From Gulosibacter molinativorax (GTDB lineage Bacteria; Actinomycetota; Actinomycetes; Actinomycetales; Microbacteriaceae), in contig NZ_CP028426.1 of NCBI RefSeq assembly GCF_003010915.2, positions 558,001 through 622,000 on the forward strand: DNA of 64,000 nucleotides. Reading direction: 5' to 3'. A model generated the notes under the pieces. The model searched no databases. It was not told the origin of the DNA and was given only the letters and a program-made list of their open reading frames with translations. Both the position numbers and the translations under genes were made by a program. This document shows positions 17,675 through 26,296 of this stretch, piece by piece (positions within the stretch are counted from its first letter, which is position 1; each line of letters begins with the position of its first letter).

Positions 17675-18520
17675 TTATTCGCCCGGCGCGGTCACGAAGT
17701 CGATGAGCTCCTCGACCCGACCGATGACCGATGGCTCGAGGTCCTTCCAGTCACGCACTCGATCCAGGATGAGTCGCCACGCGTTCGCAATGTCGGCCTG
17801 GTCGTCGTGGGGGAGACCGAGGGCCGCGCAGATCCCGTGTTTCCAGGACTGCCCCTTCGGGATCACAGGCCAGGCCTCCCGGCCAAGGCGCTGTGGGCGC
17901 ACGGCCTGCCAGACGTCAACGTAGGGGTGGCCGACGACGAGCACCGCATCCGCGCCGAACTGCTGGGTAATGCCCTGCGCAATCCTGGTCTCTTTCGAAC
18001 CCTTAACGAGGTGGTCGAGGAGCACACCCACCCGGCGCGACGGCGTCGGGCCGAACTCGCTCAGGACGGCGTCGAGGTGGTCGGCACCCTCGAGGTACTC
18101 GACGACGACGCCCTCGACGCGCAGGTCGTGACCCCAGACCTTCTCGACCAGCTCGGCGTCGTGCTTGCCCTCGACGAAGATTCGCCCGGCGCGCGCGACG
18201 CGGGCGGGCGCGTTCTGCACCACGAACGATCCGGATGCGCTCCTCGCGGGGCCCTTTTGCGTCGGGGCACGGAAGGCGAGCTTCACGGCGCCCTCGTCGT
18301 CCATGAAGGTGCCGTGCCGCGGAAACGACCGCCGCTGCCCATCCGCATCCGCGAGCGTCACCGTCTCACGATCGGCCGCGACGAGCTGCCCATAAAACTG
18401 TGTCGGCGCATCCTCGAGCCACATCCCTCGGCGGGCGGTCACCTCGCGAGGCTTGCGGGGGCGCTTGCTCTCGCGGAAGGTCGTTAGGGGATCACGGTCG
18501 TAACGGTCATCGAAGCTCAC
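17675..18520 (-). CDS. DUF3097 family protein
   Basis: 281 residues matching the actinobacterial DUF3097 family: N-terminal basic segment (SKRPRKPREV), a small barrel-like part (QFYGQLVAADRETVTLAD) and a central RIFVEGKHDAELVEKVWG followed by VGVLLDHLVKGSKE and VLVVGHPYVDVW. The EGKHDAELV segment with the later acidic DH pair resembles a Toprim-like fold, suggesting nucleic-acid or nucleotide chemistry, but no function is established. It is monocistronic as far as the sequence shows, divergent from the FHA gene. Confidence 0.8.
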   Translation of the reverse strand: MSFDDRYDRDPLTTFRESKRPRKPREVTARRGMWLEDAPTQFYGQLVAADRETVTLADADGQRRSFPRHGTFMDDEGAVKLAFRAPTQKGPARSASGSFVVQNAPARVARAGRIFVEGKHDAELVEKVWGHDLRVEGVVVEYLEGADHLDAVLSEFGPTPSRRVGVLLDHLVKGSKETRIAQGITQQFGADAVLVVGHPYVDVWQAVRPQRLGREAWPVIPKGQSWKHGICAALGLPHDDQADIANAWRLILDRVRDWKDLEPSVIGRVEELIDFVTAPGE

Positions 18521-18667
18521 GCGCTGCAGTGTAGCCCGGAGGCCTACTCAGGGGCGGCCTCGACACCTGCTTTAGAGTTGTCCCAGGAAACCCCGGCACT
18601 ATTGGGAGAGATTGCCATCGCCGTGGGTGCGGTAGGGTTGACAGTCTTGACCAAGCAGGAGGAATAA

Positions 18668-19168
18668 ATGGCGCAGTTCGACGAGCGAGATTCTGATCAG
18701 AGCTCAAACGCCGGCGCCACCCCGGAGCCGGAAACATCTTCGACGATGTCCTTCACCGGGGACTTTAGCGCGCAGCTCGCAGCGCTGATCGCCGGTGGAG
18801 TATCCAAAGAAGAGATGGACTCGATTGGCGCTCTGCCGTCCGGGTCTGCGCTCCTGATCGTCCGCCGCGGGAACAACGTCGGGGCTCGATTCTTGCTTGA
18901 TACCGATCTGCAGATTGCCGGGCGTCACCCGAACGCAGAGATCTTCCTCGATGATGTCACGGTCTCGCGCCGCCACGCTGAGTTCACCCGCCAAGGCCGC
19001 AATTTCCAGGTTCGTGACCTGGGCTCGTTGAACGGTACCTACTACAACGGGGAGCGCATCGATCAGGTGCAGCTCGCGAACGGTGGCGAGGTACAAATTG
19101 GTAAGTACCGCCTCACGTTCTATGCGTCGCCGCTCGACGCGAGTGCGCCGGCAATGGGAGCCGAGTAG
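18668..19168 (+). CDS. garA: FHA domain protein, GarA/OdhI-like
   Basis: 166 residues; AGGAGG stands directly before the ATG. The FHA domain (about 62-140) has the phosphothreonine-binding residues in AGRHP (84-88), SRRH (100-103) and GSLNGTY (119-125). GarA/OdhI controls 2-oxoglutarate dehydrogenase and glutamate metabolism, switched by Ser/Thr kinase phosphorylation of an N-terminal ETTSVF motif. Here the equivalent position reads ETSSTMSF (22-29), so the phosphosite region is altered but still rich in Ser/Thr. The following gene, ftsR, starts 6 bases after the stop, the same neighbour order as garA-Rv1828 and odhI-ftsR. Confidence 0.88.
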   Translation: MAQFDERDSDQSSNAGATPEPETSSTMSFTGDFSAQLAALIAGGVSKEEMDSIGALPSGSALLIVRRGNNVGARFLLDTDLQIAGRHPNAEIFLDDVTVSRRHAEFTRQGRNFQVRDLGSLNGTYYNGERIDQVQLANGGEVQIGKYRLTFYASPLDASAPAMGAE

Positions 19169-19173
19169 TCCCT

Positions 19174-19893
19174 ATGGGATTGGGTTCTGCCGCGTCTCGA
19201 AGCTCCGGGGCGCTCCCAAAGCTGTCCATCGGTCAGGTCTTGCAGCGCCTCGGCGCCGAACATCCAGAGCTCACACCCTCGAAAATTCGTTTCCTCGAGG
19301 AACAGGGGCTGGTGCATCCTGCCCGGACGAGTTCGGGATACCGGAAGTTTTCGGATGCGGACGTCGAGCGAATCCGGACCATCCTCGCGCTGCAGCGTGA
19401 CTACTATCTCCCGCTGAAGGTCATCGCGGAACACCTCGAGTCGCTCGATCGTGGCGAGCGTCCGGAACTGCCGACGCCCGTCGCGCCGCGACCGAAAGCG
19501 AATGGCGGTAGCATCTTCTCGAGCGAGGCCGAGTTCAGCCGCGAAGAGCTGCTGCGTCGTTCGGGCGCATCCCGAGAACTCCTGGAGCAGGCGCAGGCGG
19601 CGAGCCTATTGCCGCGGGCAACGACATTCACCGCCGACGACCTCAACATGCTCACGGCACTGATCGAGCTTGAGCGAAGCGGCATCGGCCCGCGCCACCT
19701 GCGCCCGTTTCGCACCTCGGCGCAACACGAGATCGGCCTCATCGAGCAGGCACTGACCGGAATTTCCCGCAAGCCGGACTCGACACATCGGCACCGCACC
19801 GAGGCTAAGGCGGAGGAACTCGCGGATGCGTTGGAGCGGGTTCGGCGGGGTCTCGTGCGGCAGTCGCTGCGCGATCGCCACAATGGTCGCTGA
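19174..19893 (+). CDS. ftsR: MerR-type transcriptional regulator FtsR
   Basis: 239 residues. N-terminal MerR-type winged helix (about 12-85: LSIGQVLQRLG, IRFLEEQGLVHPART, SGYRKFSDADVERI) followed by a longer C-terminal part than in metal-sensing MerR proteins and lacking cysteines for metal binding. In Corynebacterium glutamicum the orthologous FtsR, encoded next to odhI, activates ftsZ and affects division. The same pair is seen here, and ftsZ itself lies at 48960-50306, so a regulatory link within the window is likely but inferred. Confidence 0.85.
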   Translation: MGLGSAASRSSGALPKLSIGQVLQRLGAEHPELTPSKIRFLEEQGLVHPARTSSGYRKFSDADVERIRTILALQRDYYLPLKVIAEHLESLDRGERPELPTPVAPRPKANGGSIFSSEAEFSREELLRRSGASRELLEQAQAASLLPRATTFTADDLNMLTALIELERSGIGPRHLRPFRTSAQHEIGLIEQALTGISRKPDSTHRHRTEAKAEELADALERVRRGLVRQSLRDRHNGR

Positions 19894-20220
19894 TCCGCTC
19901 GGTCTCTGAGGCGAGGTCTCTGGACCGCTCGTCGCCAAGTCATTCGAGCGGCAAGTCGAGACGCGGCAAGATTACGGTTTGGTCTCAAGCTCTACTTGAA
20001 CGTTAGATTTTTCGGCGTGGCTCCCACAACTCCCGCTCGCCGATGAAACGATCACATCGTTGTATTTCGACCCTCGAGGTATGGCGCGGCCTCACCTAGA
20101 CTGAGTGTGGCCTAAGAGTTCGCCTGGCGGCGAAAACTTCAGCGGGCGCGCCTCCTACGAGTGTCGCCGGTGGAAGTTAGCGTTAGTACAGGCATTGCGA
20201 CGGGCAAGAAAGGTGGCGTC
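19894..20220. other. 327-bp noncoding gap between two MerR genes
   Basis: No supported reading frame or RNA gene. In M. tuberculosis a DUF151 nuclease gene (Rv1829) separates the two MerR genes; it is missing here and the gap is too short to hold it. The stretch contains a possible promoter for the second MerR gene: TCGAGG (20074-20079), 17 bases, TAGACT (20097-20102). Confidence 0.6.
20074..20102 (+). promoter_or_regulatory. Candidate promoter for second MerR gene
   Basis: TCGAGG and TAGACT separated by 17 bases; TAGACT fits the actinobacterial -10 pattern TANNNT, the -35 is weak. The predicted transcript would have a leader of about 110 bases. Confidence 0.3.
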
Positions 20221-20766
20221 ATGAGTGTGCAGAACGATGGAGGCTCGAGCGGGCCTCAGCAAGAGCTGCTATTTACCGACGGGCTTCCCGATCTCGACCC
20301 CAATCTCGGTTATCGGGGTGCCGTTGCCGCTCGGGTAGCGGGCATCACGTATCGGCAGCTCGACTACTGGGCACGCACGAATCTTGTCGAGCCGAGCATC
20401 CAGGATGCGTCTGGCTCCGGGTCGAAGCGCCTCTACTCGTTCCGCGACATCCTCGTGCTGAAGCTTGTGAAGCGTCTGCTCGAAACGGGAATCTCGCTGC
20501 AGCAGATTCGGGTCGCGGTTGAGCAGCTGCACGACGCGGGAATCACCGATCTTGCGCAGACGACGCTGATGTCGGACGGCGCGAGCGTGTACCTCTGCAC
20601 GTCCAACGACGAGGTCATTGACCTCGTGCAACGCGGTCAAGGAGTGTTCGGCATTTTTGTTGGACAGGTACTACGAGAGGTCGAAGATAACCTCGTAGAC
20701 ATCGAAACCGACGAGGTTGACCCCATGGATGAGCTCGCCGCACGCCGGAAAAACCGCGCCAGCTAG
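20221..20766 (+). CDS. MerR family transcriptional regulator (Rv1830/Cg1633-like)
   Basis: 181 residues from ATG 20221, chosen because AAAGGTGG lies a few bases upstream and the homologous region begins soon after; a frame extension to 20161 is less likely. The winged helix runs about 35-105 (GYRGAVAARVAGITYRQLDY, WARTNLVEPSI, KRLYSFRDILVLKLVKRLLE). The C-terminal part has VYLCTSNDEVIDLVQRGQGVFGI, typical of the second MerR protein in the garA-ftsR neighbourhood. Its targets are not known from the sequence. It stands alone before pyc. Confidence 0.85.
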   Translation: MSVQNDGGSSGPQQELLFTDGLPDLDPNLGYRGAVAARVAGITYRQLDYWARTNLVEPSIQDASGSGSKRLYSFRDILVLKLVKRLLETGISLQQIRVAVEQLHDAGITDLAQTTLMSDGASVYLCTSNDEVIDLVQRGQGVFGIFVGQVLREVEDNLVDIETDEVDPMDELAARRKNRAS

Positions 20767-20819
20767 GAAATCCACCTTCCGCTTTGTAGATATCGCCTAA
20801 TTCGAGTCGCTCGGATTTG

Positions 20820-20872
20820 TGCCCCCTTCGGCTATATTCATGAGAACACTTGTGAGCCAGCCAAAGGGGGCA
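20820..20872 (+). promoter_or_regulatory. Inverted repeat that can mask the pyc ribosome binding site, with internal -10
   Basis: TGCCCCCTTCGG (20820-20831) is the reverse complement of CCAAAGGGGGCA (20861-20872) with one mismatch. The right arm contains the pyc Shine-Dalgarno sequence AAAGGGGG. A -10-like TATATT (20833-20838) lies between the arms, so transcripts starting there would lack the left arm, while longer ones could fold. Confidence 0.45.
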
Positions 20873-20876
20873 TCGT

Positions 20877-23800
20877 TTGTTCAAGAAGATCCTTGTAGCA
20901 AACCGTGGCGAAATCGCGATCCGAGGATTTCGCGCCGCAGTTGAATTGGGAGCCCGCACAGTTGCGGTTTACCCGTTCGAAGACCGTAATTCGCTTCACC
21001 GTCTGAAGGCAGACGAGGCGTATGAGATTGGGTCAGAGGGGTCTCCGGTACAGGCGTACCTGAACATCGACGAGATCATTCGCGTCGCGCTCGAGAGTGG
21101 CGCGGACGCGATTTACCCGGGATACGGATTCCTCTCCGAGAACGCCGACCTGGCGAAGGCGTGTGCCGACAACGACATCACGTTCATCGGCCCGTCGGCA
21201 GAGGTCCTCGCGAACGCGGGGAACAAGGTGCACGCGAAGCAGCAGGCGATTCGCGCGGGCGTGCCCGTGCTCAAGTCGTCCGATCCGTCCACCGATATCG
21301 ACGCGCTGATCGCGGCGGCCGACGAGATCGGTTTCCCGGTCTTCGCTAAGGCCGTCGCGGGCGGTGGTGGGCGCGGGATGCGCCGCGTCGAGACACGTGA
21401 CGACCTCCGTGGGGCGCTCGAGTCGGCCATGAAGGAGGCGAAGTCCGCGTTCGGTGACGACACGATGTTTATCGAGCAGTGTGTGCTTCGCCCGCGCCAC
21501 ATCGAGGTGCAGGTCCTTGCCGACAACACCGGCGAGGTCGTTCACCTGTTCGAGCGCGACTGCTCGGTGCAGCGCCGACACCAGAAGGTTGTCGAGATAG
21601 CGCCGGCCCCGAACCTCGACCCCGAGCTCGCGCAGGCCCTGTACCGGGATGCGGTCGCGTTCGCCAAGTCGATCAACTACGCCAACGCCGGCACCGTCGA
21701 GTTCCTCGTGGACACTGCCGGAGAGCGCGCTGGCGAGCACGTGTTCATCGAGATGAACCCGCGCATCCAGGTCGAGCACACCATCACCGAGGAGATCACC
21801 AACGTCGACCTCGTGCAGTCGCAGATGCGCATTGCCGCGGGAGAGACGCTCGCCGACCTCGAGCTCGAGCAGGACAACATCTCGATGCGCGGCTTTGCCC
21901 TGCAGTGCCGCATCACCACGGAGGACCCGGCTCACGACTTCCGCCCCGACTCTGGCACGATCACGACCTACCGCTCGGCCGGTGGCTCGGGCATCCGCAT
22001 CGACGGCGGCACGATCTCGACCGGTGCCGAGGTTCTGCCGTACTTCGACTCGCTGCTGCTCAAGCTCATTTCCTACGGCCGCGACTTCGAGACCGCGGTG
22101 CAGCGCGGCCGCCGCGCGCTCGCCGAGTTCCGCGTGCGCGGTATCGCGACGAACATCCCGTTCCTTCAGGCCGTGCTCGCGGACGACTCCTTCCAGCGTG
22201 GCGACCTGTCGACCGGGTTCATCGAGGAACGCCCCGAGCTGTTCCACTACAAGAAGTCGGGCGACCGCGCGACCAAGATGCTGAACTGGCTTGCCGACGT
22301 CACGGTTAACCAGCCGAACGGCGAGCGACCCACCTCGACTCGGGCGCGCCTCAAGCTGCCGCGCGTCGACGAACTCGAGGTACCGCGTGGCGAGCGGGAT
22401 GCGCTGCTCGAGCTTGGCCCTTCGGCCTGGGCTCAGGCCCTGCGCGCAGACAACCGTCTTCGCGTCACGGACACCACCTTCCGCGATGCGCACCAGTCGC
22501 TGCTCGCGACGCGCGTCCGCACGAAGGACCTCACGATCGCCGCGCCGTACGCCTCGAAGAAGCTCCCCGAACTGCTCTCGGTCGAGGCCTGGGGCGGCGC
22601 GACCTACGACGTGGCGCTCCGGTTCCTTGGCGAAGATCCCTGGGAGCGCCTCGAGAAGCTGCGTGCGGCAATGCCCAACGTGCCCATCCAGATGCTGCTG
22701 CGCGGCCGCAATACTGTCGGCTACACACCGTCACCGACCGGGGTGACGCAGGCATTCGTCCGTGAGGCAACGGCAACCGGTGTCGACATCTTCCGTATCT
22801 TCGACGCGCTGAATGACGTTGAGCAGATGCGTCCCGCGATCGAGGCAGTCCTCGAGACCGACACCGCTGTCGCCGAGACGGCGATGTGCTACACCGGCAA
22901 CCTGCTCGACCCGAACGAGGACCTCTACACGCTCGACTACTACCTCCGACTCGCGGAGCAGATCGTCGACGCGGGCGCGCACGTCCTCGCGATCAAGGAC
23001 ATGGCTGGACTCCTGCGTCCGGCCGCCGCGGGCAAGCTCGTCACGGCGCTGCGCGAGCGATTCGACCTGCCCGTGCATGTGCATACCCACGACACGGCCG
23101 GTGGCCAGCTCGGCACCCTCCTCGAAGCGAGCCGCGCGGGTGCGGATGCGGTGGACGTCGCCTCCGCGCCGATGGCGGGCACGACCAGCCAGGTTTCGAT
23201 GAGCGCGCTCATCGCGGCGCTCGAGGGCACCGATCGCGACACCGGGCTCGACCTGAACGCGGTCACCGACTTCGAGCCCTACTGGGAAGCGGTCCGTCAC
23301 ATCTACCACCCGTTCGAGTCGGGCCTACCCGGCCCCACCGGACGTGTCTACCGTCACGAGATTCCCGGGGGTCAGCTCTCCAACCTGCGTCAGCAGGCGA
23401 TCGCGCTTGGCCTCGCGGACCACTTCGAGCGCATCGAGGACATGTATGCCGCAGCGGACCGCATCCTGGGACGCATCCCGAAGGTGACGCCGTCGTCGAA
23501 GGTGGTTGGCGACCTCGCGCTGCACCTGGTCGCGGTGAACGCGGACCCGGAAGAATTCGAGCAGAATCCTGACCGCTTCGACGTGCCGGACTCGGTCATC
23601 GGCTTCCTCGCGGGCGAGCTCGGAAACCTCCCCGGCGGTTGGCCCGAGCCTTTCCGCACGAAGGCGCTCGCCGGCAAGAACGTCAACATCGAGATCAAGC
23701 CGCTTACCGAGGCCGAGGAGCAGGGGCTCGCGGGCGATTCCGCGACTCGCCGCCAGACGCTCAACCGCTTCCTCTTCTCGCAGCCGACGGCGATCTACGA

Positions 23801-24305
23801 GGACACGAAGGAGCTCTTCGGCGACCTGTCCGTGCTCGACTCGATCGAGTACCTCTACGGGCTCGAACAGGGCGACGAGAAGCGCGTGCGCCTGGGCAAG
23901 GGCGTCGACATTTTCGTCACGCTCGAGGCGATCGGCAAGCCGGATGACGAAGGTAAGCGCACAGTGATGACCACGCTCAACGGTCAGCTCCGTCCCGTCC
24001 TCGTACGCGACCGCCACGTGCAGGTCGACACGGTCACCCGCGAGAAGGCGGATGGCAGCAACATCGGCCACGTCGCCGCGCCATTCTCGGGCGTGGTGAC
24101 GGTTCGTGTCGAGCCGGGCGCCCACATCGCCCAGGGCGACCAGGTCGCGACCATCGAGGCGATGAAGATGGAGGCGTCCATCACCGCGACGACCGCGGGT
24201 ATCATCGAGCGAGTGGTGCTGAGCGCACCCGAGGAAGTTGACCACGGCGATCTGCTCGTCGTGATCCGTCCGGACGACAACATCGGAGCCATCGGCGGTG
24301 AGTAG
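20877..24305 (+). CDS. pyc: Pyruvate carboxylase
   Basis: 1142 residues, the full length of single-chain pyruvate carboxylase. Biotin carboxylase part about 1-450 (KILVANRGEIAIR at the N-terminus, AGGGGRGMR in the ATP-grasp loop, FIEMNPRIQVEHTITEE), carboxyltransferase part from about 528 (VTDTTFRDAHQSLLATR), and C-terminal biotinyl domain with biotin attachment Lys1097 in EAMKMEAS. The start codon is TTG with AAAGGGGG 6 bases upstream. The enzyme carboxylates pyruvate to oxaloacetate to refill the citric acid cycle. Its ribosome binding site is part of an inverted repeat, suggesting translational control. Confidence 0.96.
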   Translation: MFKKILVANRGEIAIRGFRAAVELGARTVAVYPFEDRNSLHRLKADEAYEIGSEGSPVQAYLNIDEIIRVALESGADAIYPGYGFLSENADLAKACADNDITFIGPSAEVLANAGNKVHAKQQAIRAGVPVLKSSDPSTDIDALIAAADEIGFPVFAKAVAGGGGRGMRRVETRDDLRGALESAMKEAKSAFGDDTMFIEQCVLRPRHIEVQVLADNTGEVVHLFERDCSVQRRHQKVVEIAPAPNLDPELAQALYRDAVAFAKSINYANAGTVEFLVDTAGERAGEHVFIEMNPRIQVEHTITEEITNVDLVQSQMRIAAGETLADLELEQDNISMRGFALQCRITTEDPAHDFRPDSGTITTYRSAGGSGIRIDGGTISTGAEVLPYFDSLLLKLISYGRDFETAVQRGRRALAEFRVRGIATNIPFLQAVLADDSFQRGDLSTGFIEERPELFHYKKSGDRATKMLNWLADVTVNQPNGERPTSTRARLKLPRVDELEVPRGERDALLELGPSAWAQALRADNRLRVTDTTFRDAHQSLLATRVRTKDLTIAAPYASKKLPELLSVEAWGGATYDVALRFLGEDPWERLEKLRAAMPNVPIQMLLRGRNTVGYTPSPTGVTQAFVREATATGVDIFRIFDALNDVEQMRPAIEAVLETDTAVAETAMCYTGNLLDPNEDLYTLDYYLRLAEQIVDAGAHVLAIKDMAGLLRPAAAGKLVTALRERFDLPVHVHTHDTAGGQLGTLLEASRAGADAVDVASAPMAGTTSQVSMSALIAALEGTDRDTGLDLNAVTDFEPYWEAVRHIYHPFESGLPGPTGRVYRHEIPGGQLSNLRQQAIALGLADHFERIEDMYAAADRILGRIPKVTPSSKVVGDLALHLVAVNADPEEFEQNPDRFDVPDSVIGFLAGELGNLPGGWPEPFRTKALAGKNVNIEIKPLTEAEEQGLAGDSATRRQTLNRFLFSQPTAIYEDTKELFGDLSVLDSIEYLYGLEQGDEKRVRLGKGVDIFVTLEAIGKPDDEGKRTVMTTLNGQLRPVLVRDRHVQVDTVTREKADGSNIGHVAAPFSGVVTVRVEPGAHIAQGDQVATIEAMKMEASITATTAGIIERVVLSAPEEVDHGDLLVVIRPDDNIGAIGGE

Positions 24306-24312
24306 CAAGCAC

Positions 24313-24356
24313 GCTGGCCATGGCTCCCTAACTTGACAGTGAGGGCCATGGCCAGC
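24313..24356 (+). repeat. Inverted repeat enclosing the mtr start codon
   Basis: GCTGGCCATGGC (24313-24324) and GCCATGGCCAGC (24345-24356) are exact reverse complements with 20 bases between. The ATG of mtr (24348-24350) lies in the right arm. There is no T-run, so it is more likely a translational control element than a terminator of pyc. Confidence 0.6.
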
Positions 24357-25769
24357 AACACCGCGAACGATCGCGTCGAGACGTTTGACCTCATCATCAT
24401 TGGTACCGGCTCGGGAAACAGCATCCCGTCGCCAGCACTGAGCGACCTGAAGATCGCGATTGTCGACGACGGTCGCTGGTTCGGGGGCACGTGCCTCAAC
24501 GCTGGCTGCATCCCGACGAAGATGTTCGTCCGCCCGGCCGACCTCGCGCGAAATGTGCGCGAGGCCGGCCGGCTCGGTGTTTCCACGGCTGGCGTTGACT
24601 TGGATTGGAACGCGGTCCGGGACCGGGTCTTCGGGCGAATCGACCCGATTTCGCAGGGCGGTGAGGCTTACCGTGACTCGGGGGAGCCCAATATCTCACT
24701 CGTACGCGAGACAGTCCGCTTCACGGGCACCCACGAGATCACGACGACCTCGGGTCGCGTGCTGCGCGCATCCCAGATCGTCATTGGCGGTGGCTCGCGG
24801 CCCCGCGAGCTCGAGGTCCTGCCATTCGGCGACACCGTGTTCACGAGCGATGACGCGATGCGGCTCGAGTCACTGCCGGGCCGTATCGTCGTGATCGGCG
24901 GTGGCGTGGTCGCCGCCGAGTTCGCCGCGATTTATTCCGGGTTCGGCGCTGAGGTCACTCAGATCAACCGGTCGCCGCTGTTCCGTGATCTCGACCGCGA
25001 TATCCGCGCGACCTTCACGAGTGCGGGATCGCGCAACTGGACGATCCGCACCGGCGTGGAAGTCGCCGAGGCGACCCACGGGGATGCTGGCTGGACCTTG
25101 ACGCTGACCGATGCATCCACGCTCGAGGCGGATGCGGTGCTCGTCGCCGCCGGCCGCAGGCCCAATACCGACCGACTCGACACACCGGCCGCGGGCTTCG
25201 ACCACCACGAGGATGGTCGGCTGCAGGTCGACGAGTACCAGCGCGTGCTCCTGGGCGGCCAGCCCGTCGGGGGAGTGTATGCACTCGGCGATATTTCCTC
25301 GCCGCATCAGCTCAAGCATGTCGCGAACCAGGACGCGCGCATCGTCGCGAGTAACCTCGTCGCCGAGCGGGCGGATGCGCCGCTCACCGCAAATACGCTT
25401 GGTCCCGTTCCGTACACGGTCTTTAGCGCTCCCGAGATCGCGGTGTTCGGCGCGACCCTCGACGAGGCAAAGGCGGCTGGCAAGGATGCGATCGAGGTGC
25501 GCCAGGACTACGGCGGCACCGCGTGGGGCTGGGCGCTCGAAGACACCGAAAGCTTCTGCAAGCTCGTGGTCGAGCGCGGTTCGGGCAAGCTTCTCGGCGC
25601 CCACATCATCGGGCCGGATGCGCCTATCCTGCTGCAGCCGCTCATTCAGGCGGCGAGCTTCGGCCAGTCCGTCAAGGGGCTCGCGCGTGGCCAGTACTGG
25701 CCGCACCCCGCCGCCACCGAGATTATTGAGAACGCGCTGCTCCACGCAGAGGAGGAAATCCAGAAGTGA
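24348..25769 (+). CDS. mtr: Mycothione reductase
   Basis: 473 residues from ATG 24348, with GAGGG just upstream. Class I flavoprotein disulfide reductase: FAD-binding GTGSGN at 19-24, redox-active cysteines C49 and C54 in [16 protein letters not shown](P)H-binding [13 protein letters not shown], and the C-terminal HPAATE base. The N-terminal GTGSGNSIP is more like mycothione reductase than lipoamide dehydrogenase or glutathione reductase. It regenerates mycothiol, the main low-molecular-weight thiol of actinobacteria. The stop overlaps the def start (GTGA), so the two are coupled; its own start is buried in an inverted repeat after pyc. Confidence 0.88.
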   Translation: MASNTANDRVETFDLIIIGTGSGNSIPSPALSDLKIAIVDDGRWFGGTCLNAGCIPTKMFVRPADLARNVREAGRLGVSTAGVDLDWNAVRDRVFGRIDPISQGGEAYRDSGEPNISLVRETVRFTGTHEITTTSGRVLRASQIVIGGGSRPRELEVLPFGDTVFTSDDAMRLESLPGRIVVIGGGVVAAEFAAIYSGFGAEVTQINRSPLFRDLDRDIRATFTSAGSRNWTIRTGVEVAEATHGDAGWTLTLTDASTLEADAVLVAAGRRPNTDRLDTPAAGFDHHEDGRLQVDEYQRVLLGGQPVGGVYALGDISSPHQLKHVANQDARIVASNLVAERADAPLTANTLGPVPYTVFSAPEIAVFGATLDEAKAAGKDAIEVRQDYGGTAWGWALEDTESFCKLVVERGSGKLLGAHIIGPDAPILLQPLIQAASFGQSVKGLARGQYWPHPAATEIIENALLHAEEEIQK

Positions 25770-26257
25770 CCGTCCGCGACATCCGCTACTACGGCGACCC
25801 GGTGCTGCGCACCCCGGCCGACCCCATCACCAAGATTGATGACAACGTGCGCAATCTCGTCCGCGACCTGCTCGACAGCACGGCACTCGAGGGGCGCGCG
25901 GGGGTCGCGGCTCCCCAGATCGGCGTTGGCCTGCAGGCGTTCAGTTGGCACATCGACGGCAAGACCGGCTACGTGCTGAACCCGGTGCTCGAAGAGGTGC
26001 GCGGGGAACCGACCGAAATCGACGAGGGCTGCCTGTCGGTGCCCGGCCTGTGGTTCAAGACCAAGCGCTACCCGTTCGCGCGGGTGCGCGGCATCGATCT
26101 CGACGGGAACGAGGTCGTGCTCGAGGGCGAGGGCCTCATGGCCCAGATGCTGCAGCACGAGACGGACCACCTCAAGGGGAAGGTGTATATCGACACCCTC
26201 GCCAAGGACGAGCGAAGGGCGGCGATGCGCCAGATCCGCGAATCGGACTGGTTCTAG
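25766..26257 (+). CDS. def: Peptide deformylase
   Basis: 163 residues from a GTG that overlaps the mtr stop. The three deformylase motifs are present: GVAAPQIGV (46-54), EGCLSV with metal ligand C89, and QHETDHL with ligands H131 and H135 and catalytic E132. The enzyme removes the N-formyl group from nascent proteins. The coupling with mycothione reductase links a thiol-redox function to an iron-dependent, oxidation-sensitive enzyme; whether this is functional is unknown. Confidence 0.95.
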   Translation: MTVRDIRYYGDPVLRTPADPITKIDDNVRNLVRDLLDSTALEGRAGVAAPQIGVGLQAFSWHIDGKTGYVLNPVLEEVRGEPTEIDEGCLSVPGLWFKTKRYPFARVRGIDLDGNEVVLEGEGLMAQMLQHETDHLKGKVYIDTLAKDERRAAMRQIRESDWF

Positions 26258-26270
26258 CGCTCGCCGCCCT

Positions 26271-26296
26271 GGCGGCCGGCCTGACCGCTGGCCGCC
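26271..26296. terminator. Weak hairpin between def and the convergent acyl-CoA ligase
   Basis: GGCGGCCGGC (26271-26280) pairs with GCTGGCCGCC (26287-26296) with one G-U pair; the 3' edge touches the ligase stop codon. No T-run. Confidence 0.35.

Noticed and set aside
18638..18667. TTGACA as -35 of a promoter for the FHA gene
   Set aside because: A -10 at normal distance would fall on the ribosome binding site and start codon, giving a transcript that begins inside the gene.
19894..20220. Hidden small gene or RNA in the largest gap
   Set aside because: Frames are short, lack ribosome binding sites and recognisable sequence; no tRNA-like cloverleaf or riboswitch core was found by eye.
21033..22493. 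486-codon open frame antisense to pyc
   Set aside because: Shadow of the pyc reading frame caused by high GC at third positions; no ribosome binding site or recognisable domain.
24313..24356. Inverted repeat as terminator of pyc
   Set aside because: No T-run follows, and the right arm contains the mtr start codon, so a terminator would truncate the next gene's leader.
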